Source: Sedimenticola sp.
GTDB taxonomy: Bacteria > Pseudomonadota > Gammaproteobacteria > Chromatiales > Chromatiaceae
NCBI GenBank assembly: GCA_027038775.1
Contig: JALWGP010000031.1
Span: 1 to 5,512 of the forward strand
Direction of reading: 5' to 3'
DNA: 5,512 bases
Shown: piece by piece, positions 1-5,218 of the stretch
How positions within the stretch are numbered: the first letter of the stretch is position 1
Layout of the letters: each line of letters opens with the position of its first letter
Notes under the pieces: generated by a model
The model's database searches: none
What the model saw: only the letters and a program-made list of their open reading frames with translations
Told to the model about the DNA's origin: nothing
Program-made: the position numbers and the translations under genes

Positions 1-162
1 CCCAGGTCGACGCCCAGCTCGCGGGCGAAACGACGCACCGCCGGGCGAGAAGATGGCCAAGCCTCTGCCCATCGCCCCCACCTACGACGACATGCCGGCG
101 CGCAAGGCCCATGCCAGCCCGGCGGTGCGTCGTTTCGCCCGCGAGCTGGGCGTCGACCTGGG
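1..162. repeat. 46-bp perfect inverted repeat at the left edge (probable fold-back chimera)
   Basis: Bases 1-46 are the exact reverse complement of bases 117-162, with 70 nt (47-116) between the arms; the match breaks at 47 versus 116. The right arm is normal aceF coding sequence for the peripheral subunit-binding domain (the [16 protein letters not shown] segment). The left arm therefore reads aceF backwards and cannot be the true upstream part of aceF, which should encode an Ala/Pro-rich linker and lipoyl domains. Inverted joins of this sort, ending exactly at a sequence edge, are typical of whole-genome-amplification chimeras or fold-back assembly ends. A real genomic inversion is possible but much less likely. 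Confidence 0.85.
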
Positions 163-1009
163 TCGAGTGCAGGGCAGCGGCCGCAAGGGGCGCATCACCA
201 AGGAGGACGTGCAGAGTTTCGTCAAGTCGGCCCTTGCCGGTGGCGCACCCGCCGCCGCGCCCGCGGGCGGCTTCGCCCTGCCTGCGGCGCCCGAGGTCGA
301 CTTCAGCCAGTTCGGCGAGATCGAGGAGGCCGAGCTGGGGCGCATCAAGAAGATCAGTGGCAAGCACCTGCACCGCAGCTGGATTACGGTTCCCCACGTC
401 ACCCAGTTCGACGAGGCGGACATCACCTCCCTGGAGGCCTTCCGCAAGGAGATGAAGGCCGAGGCCGAGAAACAGGAGGTGCGTCTCACCTTCATGCCCT
501 TCCTGATGAAGGCCTGCGTGGCGGCGCTGAAGCGGTTCCCCACCTTCAACGCCTCTCTCGCGCCCGACGGCGAGAAGCTGATCCTGAAGAAGTACTTCCA
601 TATCGGCGTGGCGGTGGATACCCCCAACGGTCTCATGGTGCCGGTGATCCGCGACGTGGACGAGAAGGGCGTCTACGACCTGGCGCGCGAGCTGATGGAG
701 ATCAGCGGCAAGGCCCGCGAAGGCAAACTGGCCCCCGGCGACATGCAGGGCGGCTGCTTCACCATCTCCAGCCTGGGCGGCATCGGCGGCACCCAGTTCA
801 CCCCCATCGTCAACGCCCCCGAGGTGGCCATCCTCGGCGTTTCCCGGGCACAGATGAAACCGGTGTGGAACGGCAGCGACTTCGAGCCGCGGCTGATCAT
901 GCCCTTCAGCCTCTCCTACGATCACCGTGTCATCGACGGGGCCGAGGGGGTAAGATTCACCACATACTTGGGCGGGCTGCTGAGCGACATCCGCAGGCTG
1001 CTCCTGTAG
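47..1009 (+). CDS. aceF: Dihydrolipoyllysine-residue acetyltransferase, E2 of pyruvate dehydrogenase (3' part, 5' truncated)
   Basis: This is the C-terminal part of the E2 core of the cytoplasmic pyruvate dehydrogenase complex, which moves acetyl groups from lipoyl-lysine to CoA. Counting from the Met codon at 53, residues 17-55 are the peripheral subunit-binding domain ([20 protein letters not shown], then [13 protein letters not shown]). An Ala/Pro/Gly linker follows at about 61-80, then the acyltransferase catalytic domain to residue 318. The active-site motif DHRVIDG is at 290-296, with catalytic His291 and Asp295, and the C-terminus LSDIRRLLL is the normal family end. The ATG at 53 is not the true start: family members carry one to three lipoyl domains before this point. 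The frame stays open to the left edge, but bases 1-46 are an antisense copy of 117-162, so reliable coding starts near 47. The TAG stop (1007-1009) lies inside REP element A. lpdA follows 216 nt downstream. Confidence 0.95.
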   Translation, partial: EKMAKPLPIAPTYDDMPARKAHASPAVRRFARELGVDLGRVQGSGRKGRITKEDVQSFVKSALAGGAPAAAPAGGFALPAAPEVDFSQFGEIEEAELGRIKKISGKHLHRSWITVPHVTQFDEADITSLEAFRKEMKAEAEKQEVRLTFMPFLMKACVAALKRFPTFNASLAPDGEKLILKKYFHIGVAVDTPNGLMVPVIRDVDEKGVYDLARELMEISGKAREGKLAPGDMQGGCFTISSLGGIGGTQFTPIVNAPEVAILGVSRAQMKPVWNGSDFEPRLIMPFSLSYDHRVIDGAEGVRFTTYLGGLLSDIRRLLL

Positions 1010-1063
1010 GAGGCCCCCGGGCCGAACCGGAACGGGTTCGCGGCGAGGGCGCCGCTCCTACAG
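1004..1063. repeat. REP pair A-B (inverted, heads outward) overlapping the aceF stop
   Basis: Element A (forward core 1006-1027) is GTAGGA, a GC palindrome shortened by 4 nt, then GAAC. Element B (reverse core 1036-1061) is a full copy whose 6-bp stem GCGGCG/CGCCGC encloses loop CCCT. The spacer is 8 nt (1028-1035). The outer ends pair perfectly over 9 bp (1004-1012 with 1055-1063), and the inner ends pair as CGAACC (1023-1028) with GGTTCG (1035-1040), so the unit can fold as a cloverleaf with two REP hairpins as side arms. GTAG-headed REPs are known from the RAYT literature in gammaproteobacteria. Assignment to that class rests on sequence form. Confidence 0.85.
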
Positions 1064-1077
1064 AGGGAACAGGTTTG

Positions 1078-1137
1078 GTGGGAGGCCCGCCCTCGGGCCG
1101 AACTTCACGCCGTTCGCGGCGAGGGCGCCGCTCCCAC
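1078..1137. repeat. REP pair C-D (inverted, heads outward)
   Basis: Element C (forward, 1078-1103) has head GTGGGA, stem GGCCCG/CGGGCC, loop CCCT and tail GAAC. Element D (reverse, 1112-1137) has head GTGGGA, stem GCGGCG/CGCCGC, loop CCCT and tail GAAC. The 8-nt spacer (1104-1111) has no similarity to that of A-B, but its length is the same. Both heads carry GTGG in place of GTAG, so the outer GTGGGAG/CTCCCAC pairing is kept. The pair repeats the A-B arrangement about 76 nt downstream. Confidence 0.85.
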
Positions 1138-1144
1138 ATGCTGG

Positions 1145-1189
1145 GGCCGGATCCCGTAGGAGACCGGCCCCGGGCCGAACGATCCGGCC
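1145..1189. repeat. Solitary degenerate REP E inside a 9-bp inverted repeat
   Basis: Element E (forward, 1156-1180) keeps head GTAGGA and tail GAAC, but its 15-nt middle is degenerate and does not form the regular 6-bp stem with 4-nt loop. It has no opposite-facing partner. A perfect 9-bp inverted repeat flanks it: GGCCGGATC (1145-1153) and GATCCGGCC (1181-1189). E stands where a third repeat of the roughly 76-nt A-B / C-D array would begin, 45 nt before the lpdA start codon. Confidence 0.7.
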
Positions 1190-1209
1190 ACTCAAGGGTT
1201 CAAAGAGTC

Positions 1210-1214
1210 AGGAG
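1210..1214 (+). promoter_or_regulatory. Likely Shine-Dalgarno site of lpdA
   Basis: AGGAG lies 11 nt before the ATG at 1226, somewhat far but usable. A second purine patch, AGGAA at 1220-1224, is too close to the ATG to serve. No convincing promoter is visible between the REP array and this site, so lpdA is probably expressed by read-through from the upstream pyruvate dehydrogenase genes. Confidence 0.55.
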
Positions 1215-1225
1215 TCCACAGGAAC

Positions 1226-2983
1226 ATGAGCAATACCATCGAAGTAACCCTCCCCGACATCGGTGACTTCAAGGACGTGGAGGTGATCGAGGTGCTGGTC
1301 GCCCCCGGCGACCGGGTGGAGAAGGAGGACTCCCTTATCACCCTGGAGAGCGACAAGGCCTCCATGGAGATTCCCAGCCCCGAGAGCGGCATCGTGAAGA
1401 CGGTGAAGGTGCAGCTGGGCGACCGCATCAACCAGGGGGACCCCATCGTCGTGCTGGAGACCGAGGCGCTGGTGGAGGAGCCTGCGCCCGCGCCCGCCGC
1501 GCCGGAAGAGAAGTCGCCACCGGTGAAGCACACCCAGCCGGCGCCCCAGGCGCCTGCCGAGGGGGTGGCCGACATCCGTACCCAGGTGCTGGTGCTGGGC
1601 GCCGGCCCCGGCGGTTACACCGCCGCCTTCCGCGCCGCCGATCTCGGCATGAACGTGGTGCTGGTGGAGCGCTACGCCGAGCTGGGTGGCGTCTGCCTCA
1701 ACGTGGGCTGCATCCCCTCCAAGGCGCTGCTGCATACGGTGGAAGTGATCGAGGAGGCGGCCGAGCTGGAGGCCATGGGCGTCACCTTCGGCAAGCCGAA
1801 GATCGACCTCGACAAGCTGCGCGCCGGCAAGGAGAAGGTGGTGAAGAAGCTCACCGGCGGCTTGGCCCAGATGGCGAAAGCCCGCAAGGTACAGGTGGTG
1901 CAGGGCACTGGCACCTTTGCCAGCCCGAAGACCCTGAGGGTGGAGACGGCCGACGGCGGCGAGACCCTCGTCGAATTCGACCACTGCATCATCGCCTGTG
2001 GTTCGTCGGCGGTGAAGATCCCTGTCTTTCCCAATGACGATCCGCGCCTTATCGACTCCACCGGCGCCCTGGCGCTGGAGGAGATCCCGAAGAAGATGCT
2101 CATCATCGGCGGCGGCATCATCGGCCTGGAGATGGCCACGGTCTACGCCACCCTGGGCAGTTCCATCGATATCGTGGAATTGCAGGACGGCCTCATCCCC
2201 GGCTGCGACCGCGACCTGGTCAGGCCGCTGGAGAAGCGCCTGCAGAAGAAGGTCAACCGCATCCTGCTGAAGACGAAGGTGGAGGCCATCAAGCCCCTCA
2301 AGAGCGGTCTGAAGGTGACCTTCGGCGGGGAGAACGCGCCGGGGCCCGAGACCTACGACAAGGTGCTGGTGGCCGTGGGCCGCACCCCCAACGGCAAGCG
2401 CATCGGCGCGGAAAACGCCGGCGTGGAGGTGGACGAGCGCGGCTTCATTCCCGTGGACCGGCACATGCGCACCAACGTGCCCCACATCTTTGCCATCGGC
2501 GACGTGGTGGGCAATCCCATGCTGGCACACAAGGCCACCCACGAGGCCAAGGTGGCCGCCGAGGTGATCGCCGGCCTGCCGGCCCTGTTCGATCCCATGA
2601 CGATTCCCTCGGTGGCCTACACCGATCCCGAGGTGGCCTGGATGGGCCTCACCGAGACCGAGGCGAAGGAGAAGGGTATCCCCTACGAGAAGGCGGTCTT
2701 CCCCTGGGCCGCCTCCGGTCGCGCCATTGGCGTGGGACGCGACGAGGGCTTCACCAAGCTGCTCTTCGACCCCGACACCAAGCGCATCCTGGGTGCCGGC
2801 ATCGTGGGGGTCAACGCCGGTGAGCTCATCGGCGAGACGGTGCTGGCACTGGAGATGGGTGCCGACGCCGAGGACATTGGTCTTACCATCCATCCCCATC
2901 CCACCCTCAACGAGAGCATCGCCATGGCCGCCGAGGTGGCCGAGGGCGCTTGCACCGACCTGCCGCCGCAGCGCAAGAAATAA
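1226..2983 (+). CDS. lpdA: Dihydrolipoyl dehydrogenase (E3) with N-terminal lipoyl domain
   Basis: This is the flavoprotein E3 of the pyruvate dehydrogenase complex; it reoxidises dihydrolipoyl groups and reduces NAD. The protein has 585 residues, against about 475 for ordinary E3. The extra N-terminal part is a lipoyl domain (about 1-80) with lipoylation motif ESDKASMEIP, Lys44. A Pro/Ala/Glu linker (82-112) leads into the E3 body. FAD-binding motif GAGPGG is at 125-130, the redox disulfide CLNVGC has Cys157 and Cys162, the NAD-site motif GGGIIG is at 295-300, and the second FAD motif is IFAIGDV (421-427). The C-terminal HPHPTLNE supplies His558 and Glu563 as the catalytic base pair. All key residues are present. 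Lipoyl-E3 fusions are known in Neisseria, Cupriavidus and some gammaproteobacteria. The gene follows aceF on the same strand across a REP array, consistent with an aceE-aceF-lpdA operon. Confidence 0.97.
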   Translation: MSNTIEVTLPDIGDFKDVEVIEVLVAPGDRVEKEDSLITLESDKASMEIPSPESGIVKTVKVQLGDRINQGDPIVVLETEALVEEPAPAPAAPEEKSPPVKHTQPAPQAPAEGVADIRTQVLVLGAGPGGYTAAFRAADLGMNVVLVERYAELGGVCLNVGCIPSKALLHTVEVIEEAAELEAMGVTFGKPKIDLDKLRAGKEKVVKKLTGGLAQMAKARKVQVVQGTGTFASPKTLRVETADGGETLVEFDHCIIACGSSAVKIPVFPNDDPRLIDSTGALALEEIPKKMLIIGGGIIGLEMATVYATLGSSIDIVELQDGLIPGCDRDLVRPLEKRLQKKVNRILLKTKVEAIKPLKSGLKVTFGGENAPGPETYDKVLVAVGRTPNGKRIGAENAGVEVDERGFIPVDRHMRTNVPHIFAIGDVVGNPMLAHKATHEAKVAAEVIAGLPALFDPMTIPSVAYTDPEVAWMGLTETEAKEKGIPYEKAVFPWAASGRAIGVGRDEGFTKLLFDPDTKRILGAGIVGVNAGELIGETVLALEMGADAEDIGLTIHPHPTLNESIAMAAEVAEGACTDLPPQRKK

Positions 2984-3014
2984 GGCTCAGCGGCCGGGGC
3001 GGCCACTCACCCCG

Positions 3015-3092
3015 GTAGGAGCGGCCTTCCGGCCGCGAACGGCCGATCAGACAAACGGCCATTCCCGTTCGGCCCGGGGACGGGCCTCCTGC
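3015..3092. repeat. REP pair F-G with enlarged spacer
   Basis: Element F (forward, 3015-3040) has head GTAGGA, stem GCGGCC/GGCCGC, loop TTCC and tail GAAC. Element G (reverse, 3067-3092) has head GCAGGA, stem GGCCCG/CGGGCC, loop TCCC and tail GAAC. The spacer is 26 nt (3041-3066), 18 more than in the other outward-facing pairs, and holds its own small stem GGCCG (3041-3045) / CGGCC (3056-3060). The pair fills most of the 141-nt gap between lpdA and the hydrolase start at 3125. It may stabilise or end the lpdA transcript, but there is no T-run of an intrinsic terminator. Confidence 0.85.
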
Positions 3093-3124
3093 AGAGGAGG
3101 GTGGGTCGGGCTTCAGCGGCTTCC

Positions 3125-3907
3125 ATGGTGAATTCCAGCATCAAACTTCACTACCGCGAATTCGGCGCCGAAAACGGCGGCCCCCCCCTGCTGCTGCTCC
3201 ACGGCCTGCTTGGTTCCCTGGTGAACTGGCAGACCATCGCCCGGCGCCTGGCTCAACACCACCGGGTGGTGGTGCCCGACCTGCGCAATCACGGTCGCTC
3301 ACCCCACCATCCCGATGTCTCCTACCAGGCGATGGCCGGGGACGTGGTGGCGCTGCTGGATGAGCTGGAGATTCCCTCGGTGGTTCCCGTGGGCCACAGC
3401 ATGGGCGGCAAGACCGCCATGTGGCTGGCGCTGGAGCAGCCGGGGCGGGTGGAGAAGCTGGTGGTGGTGGACATCGCGCCGGTGACCTATCCGGGGCGCC
3501 TCGGCGCGCTCATGGACGCCCTCCTCGAACTGCCCCTGGACCGCATCGAGCGGCGCGCCGAGGCGGACGAGTGGCTGAAGCGGCGCATTCCAGAGCGGGC
3601 CGTGCGCGACTACCTGCTGCAGAACCTGGTGCGCACCGGGGAGGGTTGGCGGTGGCGCACCAACCTGCGCGCCCTGCGCGACGGCCTCGATCTCATCCGC
3701 GGCTTTCCCGAAGTGCCCGGGGGCGTGCACTATCCCGGCCCGGCTCTCTTCGTCCACGGCAGCCGATCCGATTACGTGAAGCCCGAGTACCTGCCGCGCA
3801 TGGAACTGCTATTCCCCCGCATGGAGCGGGTGGCGCTGGAGGCCGGCCACTGGGTCTACGCCGAGCAGCCCGAGGCCTTTCTCTCGGTGCTGGAGCAGTT
3901 CCTGTAG
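3125..3907 (+). CDS. Alpha/beta-hydrolase, YbfF-like esterase
   Basis: This is probably a cytoplasmic serine esterase; the natural substrate is unknown. From the ATG at 3125 the product has 260 residues, close to E. coli YbfF (about 254). It shows the oxyanion-hole motif LLHGLLGS (about 24-31), the DLRNHGRS segment (52-59) typical of this subfamily, nucleophile elbow GHSMGG with Ser92, and catalytic His242 in GHWVYAEQP. The acid is Asp116 (VVDIAP) or Asp216 (GSRSDYV); I cannot decide which. No signal peptide or membrane segment is seen. Start choice: an in-frame GTG at 3101 would add eight residues, but its AGAGGAGG lies directly against it with no spacing, and homology seems to begin near IKLHYREFG, favouring 3125. 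Neither start has an ideal ribosome site. The TAG stop lies in REP element H. ybfF is a possible symbol, but I leave it blank because the subfamily call comes from motifs alone. Confidence 0.85.
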   Translation: MVNSSIKLHYREFGAENGGPPLLLLHGLLGSLVNWQTIARRLAQHHRVVVPDLRNHGRSPHHPDVSYQAMAGDVVALLDELEIPSVVPVGHSMGGKTAMWLALEQPGRVEKLVVVDIAPVTYPGRLGALMDALLELPLDRIERRAEADEWLKRRIPERAVRDYLLQNLVRTGEGWRWRTNLRALRDGLDLIRGFPEVPGGVHYPGPALFVHGSRSDYVKPEYLPRMELLFPRMERVALEAGHWVYAEQPEAFLSVLEQFL

Positions 3908-3963
3908 GAGCGGCGCCCTCGCCGCGAACGGTTTGAAGTTCGGCCCGGGGGCGGGCCTCCTGC
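3904..3963. repeat. REP pair H-I (inverted, heads outward) overlapping the hydrolase stop
   Basis: Element H (forward, 3904-3929) has head GTAGGA, stem GCGGCG/CGCCGC, loop CCCT and tail GAAC; over 28 nt it is identical to the reverse complement of element B, 2.8 kb away. Element I (reverse, 3938-3963) has head GCAGGA, stem GGCCCG/CGGGCC, loop CCCC and tail GAAC. The spacer is again 8 nt (3930-3937). CGAAC (3925-3929) can pair with GTTCG (3938-3942). The hydrolase stop TAG (3905-3907) is part of the GTAG head. Confidence 0.87.
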
Positions 3964-4026
3964 GGCTGTTGCAGGCCCCGGTCCACGGGGAAGCGTCCAC
4001 CGGAGCTCGGACCGGGAACAACCTTC

Positions 4027-4035
4027 TGCTACACT
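4027..4035 (+). promoter_or_regulatory. Putative extended -10 promoter element of xthA
   Basis: TGCTACACT matches an extended -10 element: TG, one base, then hexamer TACACT at 4030-4035. No good -35 box stands at the usual distance (TCGGAC at 4007-4012 is poor), as is common when an extended -10 is present. Transcription would begin near 4042, giving an untranslated leader of about 24 nt. It lies downstream of REP pair H-I, so xthA could be transcribed independently of the genes before it. Confidence 0.5.
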
Positions 4036-4065
4036 TTCGCCCTTTCCGGTCAACCTCTTCTCTCC

Positions 4066-4881
4066 ATGAAAATCGTCTCCTTCAACGTCAACGGCGTGCG
4101 CGCCCGCCCCCACCAGCTCCAGGCCCTGGTCGAGAAGTACGACCCCGACATCATCGGCCTGCAGGAGACCAAGGTGCAGGACAGCGAGTTTCCCGTGGAG
4201 ATGATCGAGTCCCTGGGTTACCAGGTTCACTACCACGGCCAGAAGGGCCATTACGGCGTGGCGCTGCTGTCGAAGGAGACGCCGCTGGAAATCGTGTGTG
4301 GTCTGCCCGACGATGACGACGACAGCCAGAAGCGCCTCATCACCGGCCGTTTCCGCACGCCCGGCGGCGAGGAGGTGACGGTGATCAACGGTTACTTCCC
4401 CCAGGGGGAGAACCGCGACCACCCGGTGAAGTTTCCCGCCAAGCGGAAGTTCTACGCCGAGCTCACCGGGTGGCTGAACCGGGATTTCCCGCCCGATCTC
4501 AACCTGGCGGTGATTGGCGACATGAACATCGCCCCCACCGACAAGGACATCGGCATCGGTCCCGACAACATGAAGCGCTGGCTGCGCACCGGCAAGTGCA
4601 GCTTCCTGCCCGAGGAGAGGGAGTGGCTGGAGAAGCTCATGGCCTGGGGTCTGCACGATACCTTCCGGGAGAAGTACCCGGAGGTGGACGACCGCTTCAG
4701 CTGGTTCGACTACCGCTCCCGCGGCTTCGAGCGCGACCCCAAGCGGGGCCTGCGCATCGACCTCATCCTGGCCAGCGATTCACTGAATGCGAAGGTGATG
4801 GATGCCGGCATCGCCTACGACATCCGGGCGATGGAAAAGCCCTCGGACCACTGCCCGGTGTGGACAGAGATCGAGGTTTGA
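4066..4881 (+). CDS. xthA: Exodeoxyribonuclease III
   Basis: This is a DNA repair enzyme of base excision: AP endonuclease and 3'-5' exonuclease on double-stranded DNA, Mg-dependent and cytoplasmic. The 271 residues compare with 268 in E. coli, and the sequence is colinear with the E. coli protein. Active-site residues are all visible: Asn7 (SFNVNG), Glu34 (LQETKV), Tyr110 (NGYFPQGE), Asp152 and Asn154 (GDMNIAPTD), Asp232 (RIDLIL), Asp261 and His262 (KPSDHCPVW). The segment [17 protein letters not shown] (171-187) and [11 protein letters not shown] (211-221) are near-identical to E. coli. A run of five aspartates (82-86) lies in a loop that is GDDEE in E. coli, so it is probably harmless. The ATG at 4066 fits the family start exactly. 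The leader before it is pyrimidine-rich (CTCTTCTCTCC) with no Shine-Dalgarno sequence. The stop at 4881 is followed 8 nt later by REP J. Confidence 0.97.
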   Translation: MKIVSFNVNGVRARPHQLQALVEKYDPDIIGLQETKVQDSEFPVEMIESLGYQVHYHGQKGHYGVALLSKETPLEIVCGLPDDDDDSQKRLITGRFRTPGGEEVTVINGYFPQGENRDHPVKFPAKRKFYAELTGWLNRDFPPDLNLAVIGDMNIAPTDKDIGIGPDNMKRWLRTGKCSFLPEEREWLEKLMAWGLHDTFREKYPEVDDRFSWFDYRSRGFERDPKRGLRIDLILASDSLNAKVMDAGIAYDIRAMEKPSDHCPVWTEIEV

Positions 4882-4889
4882 TTCAGCTG

Positions 4890-4942
4890 GTTCGGCGCGG
4901 GGGCGCGCCTCCTACAGTAGGAGCGGCCTCCCGGCCGCGAAC
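4890..4942. repeat. REP pair J-K, head-to-head, between convergent genes
   Basis: Element J (reverse, 4890-4915) has head GTAGGA, stem GGCGCG/CGCGCC, loop CCCC and tail GAAC. Element K (forward, 4917-4942) has head GTAGGA, stem GCGGCC/GGCCGC, loop TCCC and tail GAAC. Unlike the other pairs the heads face inward, separated by a single A (4916), making a perfect palindrome CTCCTAC-A-GTAGGAG (4909-4923). The pair occupies 53 of the 66 nt between the stop of xthA (+) and the stop of the 68-residue gene (-). The location suits a bidirectional transcript-end structure, though no T-tract follows on either side. Confidence 0.85.
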
Positions 4943-4947
4943 CCAGC

Positions 4948-5154
4948 TCACCGCTTGTAATCCGCGTCCATCCAGCAGCGCGGCAGCGCCTCACCCGAGG
5001 GAAAGAGCAGATTTTCCTTGGCAAAGGTCTGGGGTTCGCCCATCTCCTCGCCGGCGTGGAAGCGGCCGGGGACGGTCTCCTTGCAGGGGTCGATGAGATC
5101 GGCCACGCTCAGCACCTCCACCAGGTCGCCGCTGTTCTTGTCCTTGAGAAACAT
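4948..5154 (-). CDS. Small conserved-looking protein of unknown function (68 aa)
   Basis: The product is a soluble 68-residue protein with no signal peptide or membrane segment. It starts MFLKDKNSGDLVEVL, has a central GRFHAGEEMGEP, and ends FPSGEALPRCWMDADYKR; the two cysteines are Cys24 and Cys60. I believe similar short proteins occur in Pseudomonas and related gammaproteobacteria, sometimes mislabelled acetyltransferase, but this is from memory and gives no function. That it is real is supported by a strong ribosome site (GAGGTG at 5159-5164 with 4 nt to the ATG), a stop just before the REP pair, and a non-random composition unlike the Arg/Pro/Ala-rich antisense frames around it. It lies 60 nt downstream of the mtaB-like gene on the same strand, so it may be co-transcribed or use the putative promoter at 5190-5218. 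Confidence 0.75.
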   Translation of the reverse strand: MFLKDKNSGDLVEVLSVADLIDPCKETVPGRFHAGEEMGEPQTFAKENLLFPSGEALPRCWMDADYKR

Positions 5155-5158
5155 GGTG

Positions 5159-5164
5159 CACCTC
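5159..5164 (-). promoter_or_regulatory. Shine-Dalgarno site of the 68-residue gene
   Basis: On the minus strand GAGGTG is followed by CACC and then the ATG at 5154. This is the best ribosome binding site in the window and fixes the start of the small gene. Confidence 0.7.
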
Positions 5165-5189
5165 GCTGGTTCTGATTGTCTTCAATCAA

Positions 5190-5218
5190 AGTATGGTGGC
5201 TGGTGGCCGTTTTCTCAA
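5190..5218 (-). promoter_or_regulatory. Putative sigma-70-like promoter for the 68-residue gene
   Basis: On the minus strand, TTGAGA (plus-strand 5213-5218, five of six matches to TTGACA) and CATACT (5190-5195, four of six matches to TATAAT) are separated by 17 nt. The -35 box overlaps the stop codon of the upstream methylthiotransferase gene. The 60-nt gap is much more AT-rich near the -10 than the rest of the window. Transcription would start near 5183, about 28 nt before the ATG. Confidence 0.4.

Noticed and set aside
53..55. ATG at 53 as the real start of a short E2 protein
   Set aside because: The sequence just upstream is an inverted copy of internal aceF, and the protein would lack the lipoyl domains an E2 needs; the gene is cut by the edge.
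1004..1189. CRISPR array or tRNA-like structure in the aceF-lpdA gap
   Set aside because: The repeats are inverted palindromes of two alternating types with non-unique, uneven spacing, not direct repeats with unique spacers. The cloverleaf-like pairing lacks tRNA conserved bases such as GGTTCRA and the CCA-end layout.
865..1266. A plus-strand frame covering the aceF end, the REP array and the lpdA start
   Set aside because: Most of it translates REP repeats, and it overlaps two genuine genes in another frame.
1208..2899. A 563-codon open frame on the minus strand, opposite lpdA
   Set aside because: It is antisense to a well-supported lpdA with every catalytic motif intact. Its product is a His/Gly/Leu/Ala-rich sequence with no recognisable domain, which is what the reverse frame of a GC-rich gene gives.
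3010..3095. Classical intrinsic terminator after lpdA
   Set aside because: GC-rich hairpins exist, but they are REP elements and no T-run follows. A weak CCGGGG/CCCCGG stem at 2994-3015 also lacks a T-tract.
3856..4656. A 266-codon minus-strand frame across the hydrolase end and xthA
   Set aside because: It runs through REP pair H-I and antisense through the conserved xthA. Its product is low-complexity and has no start context.
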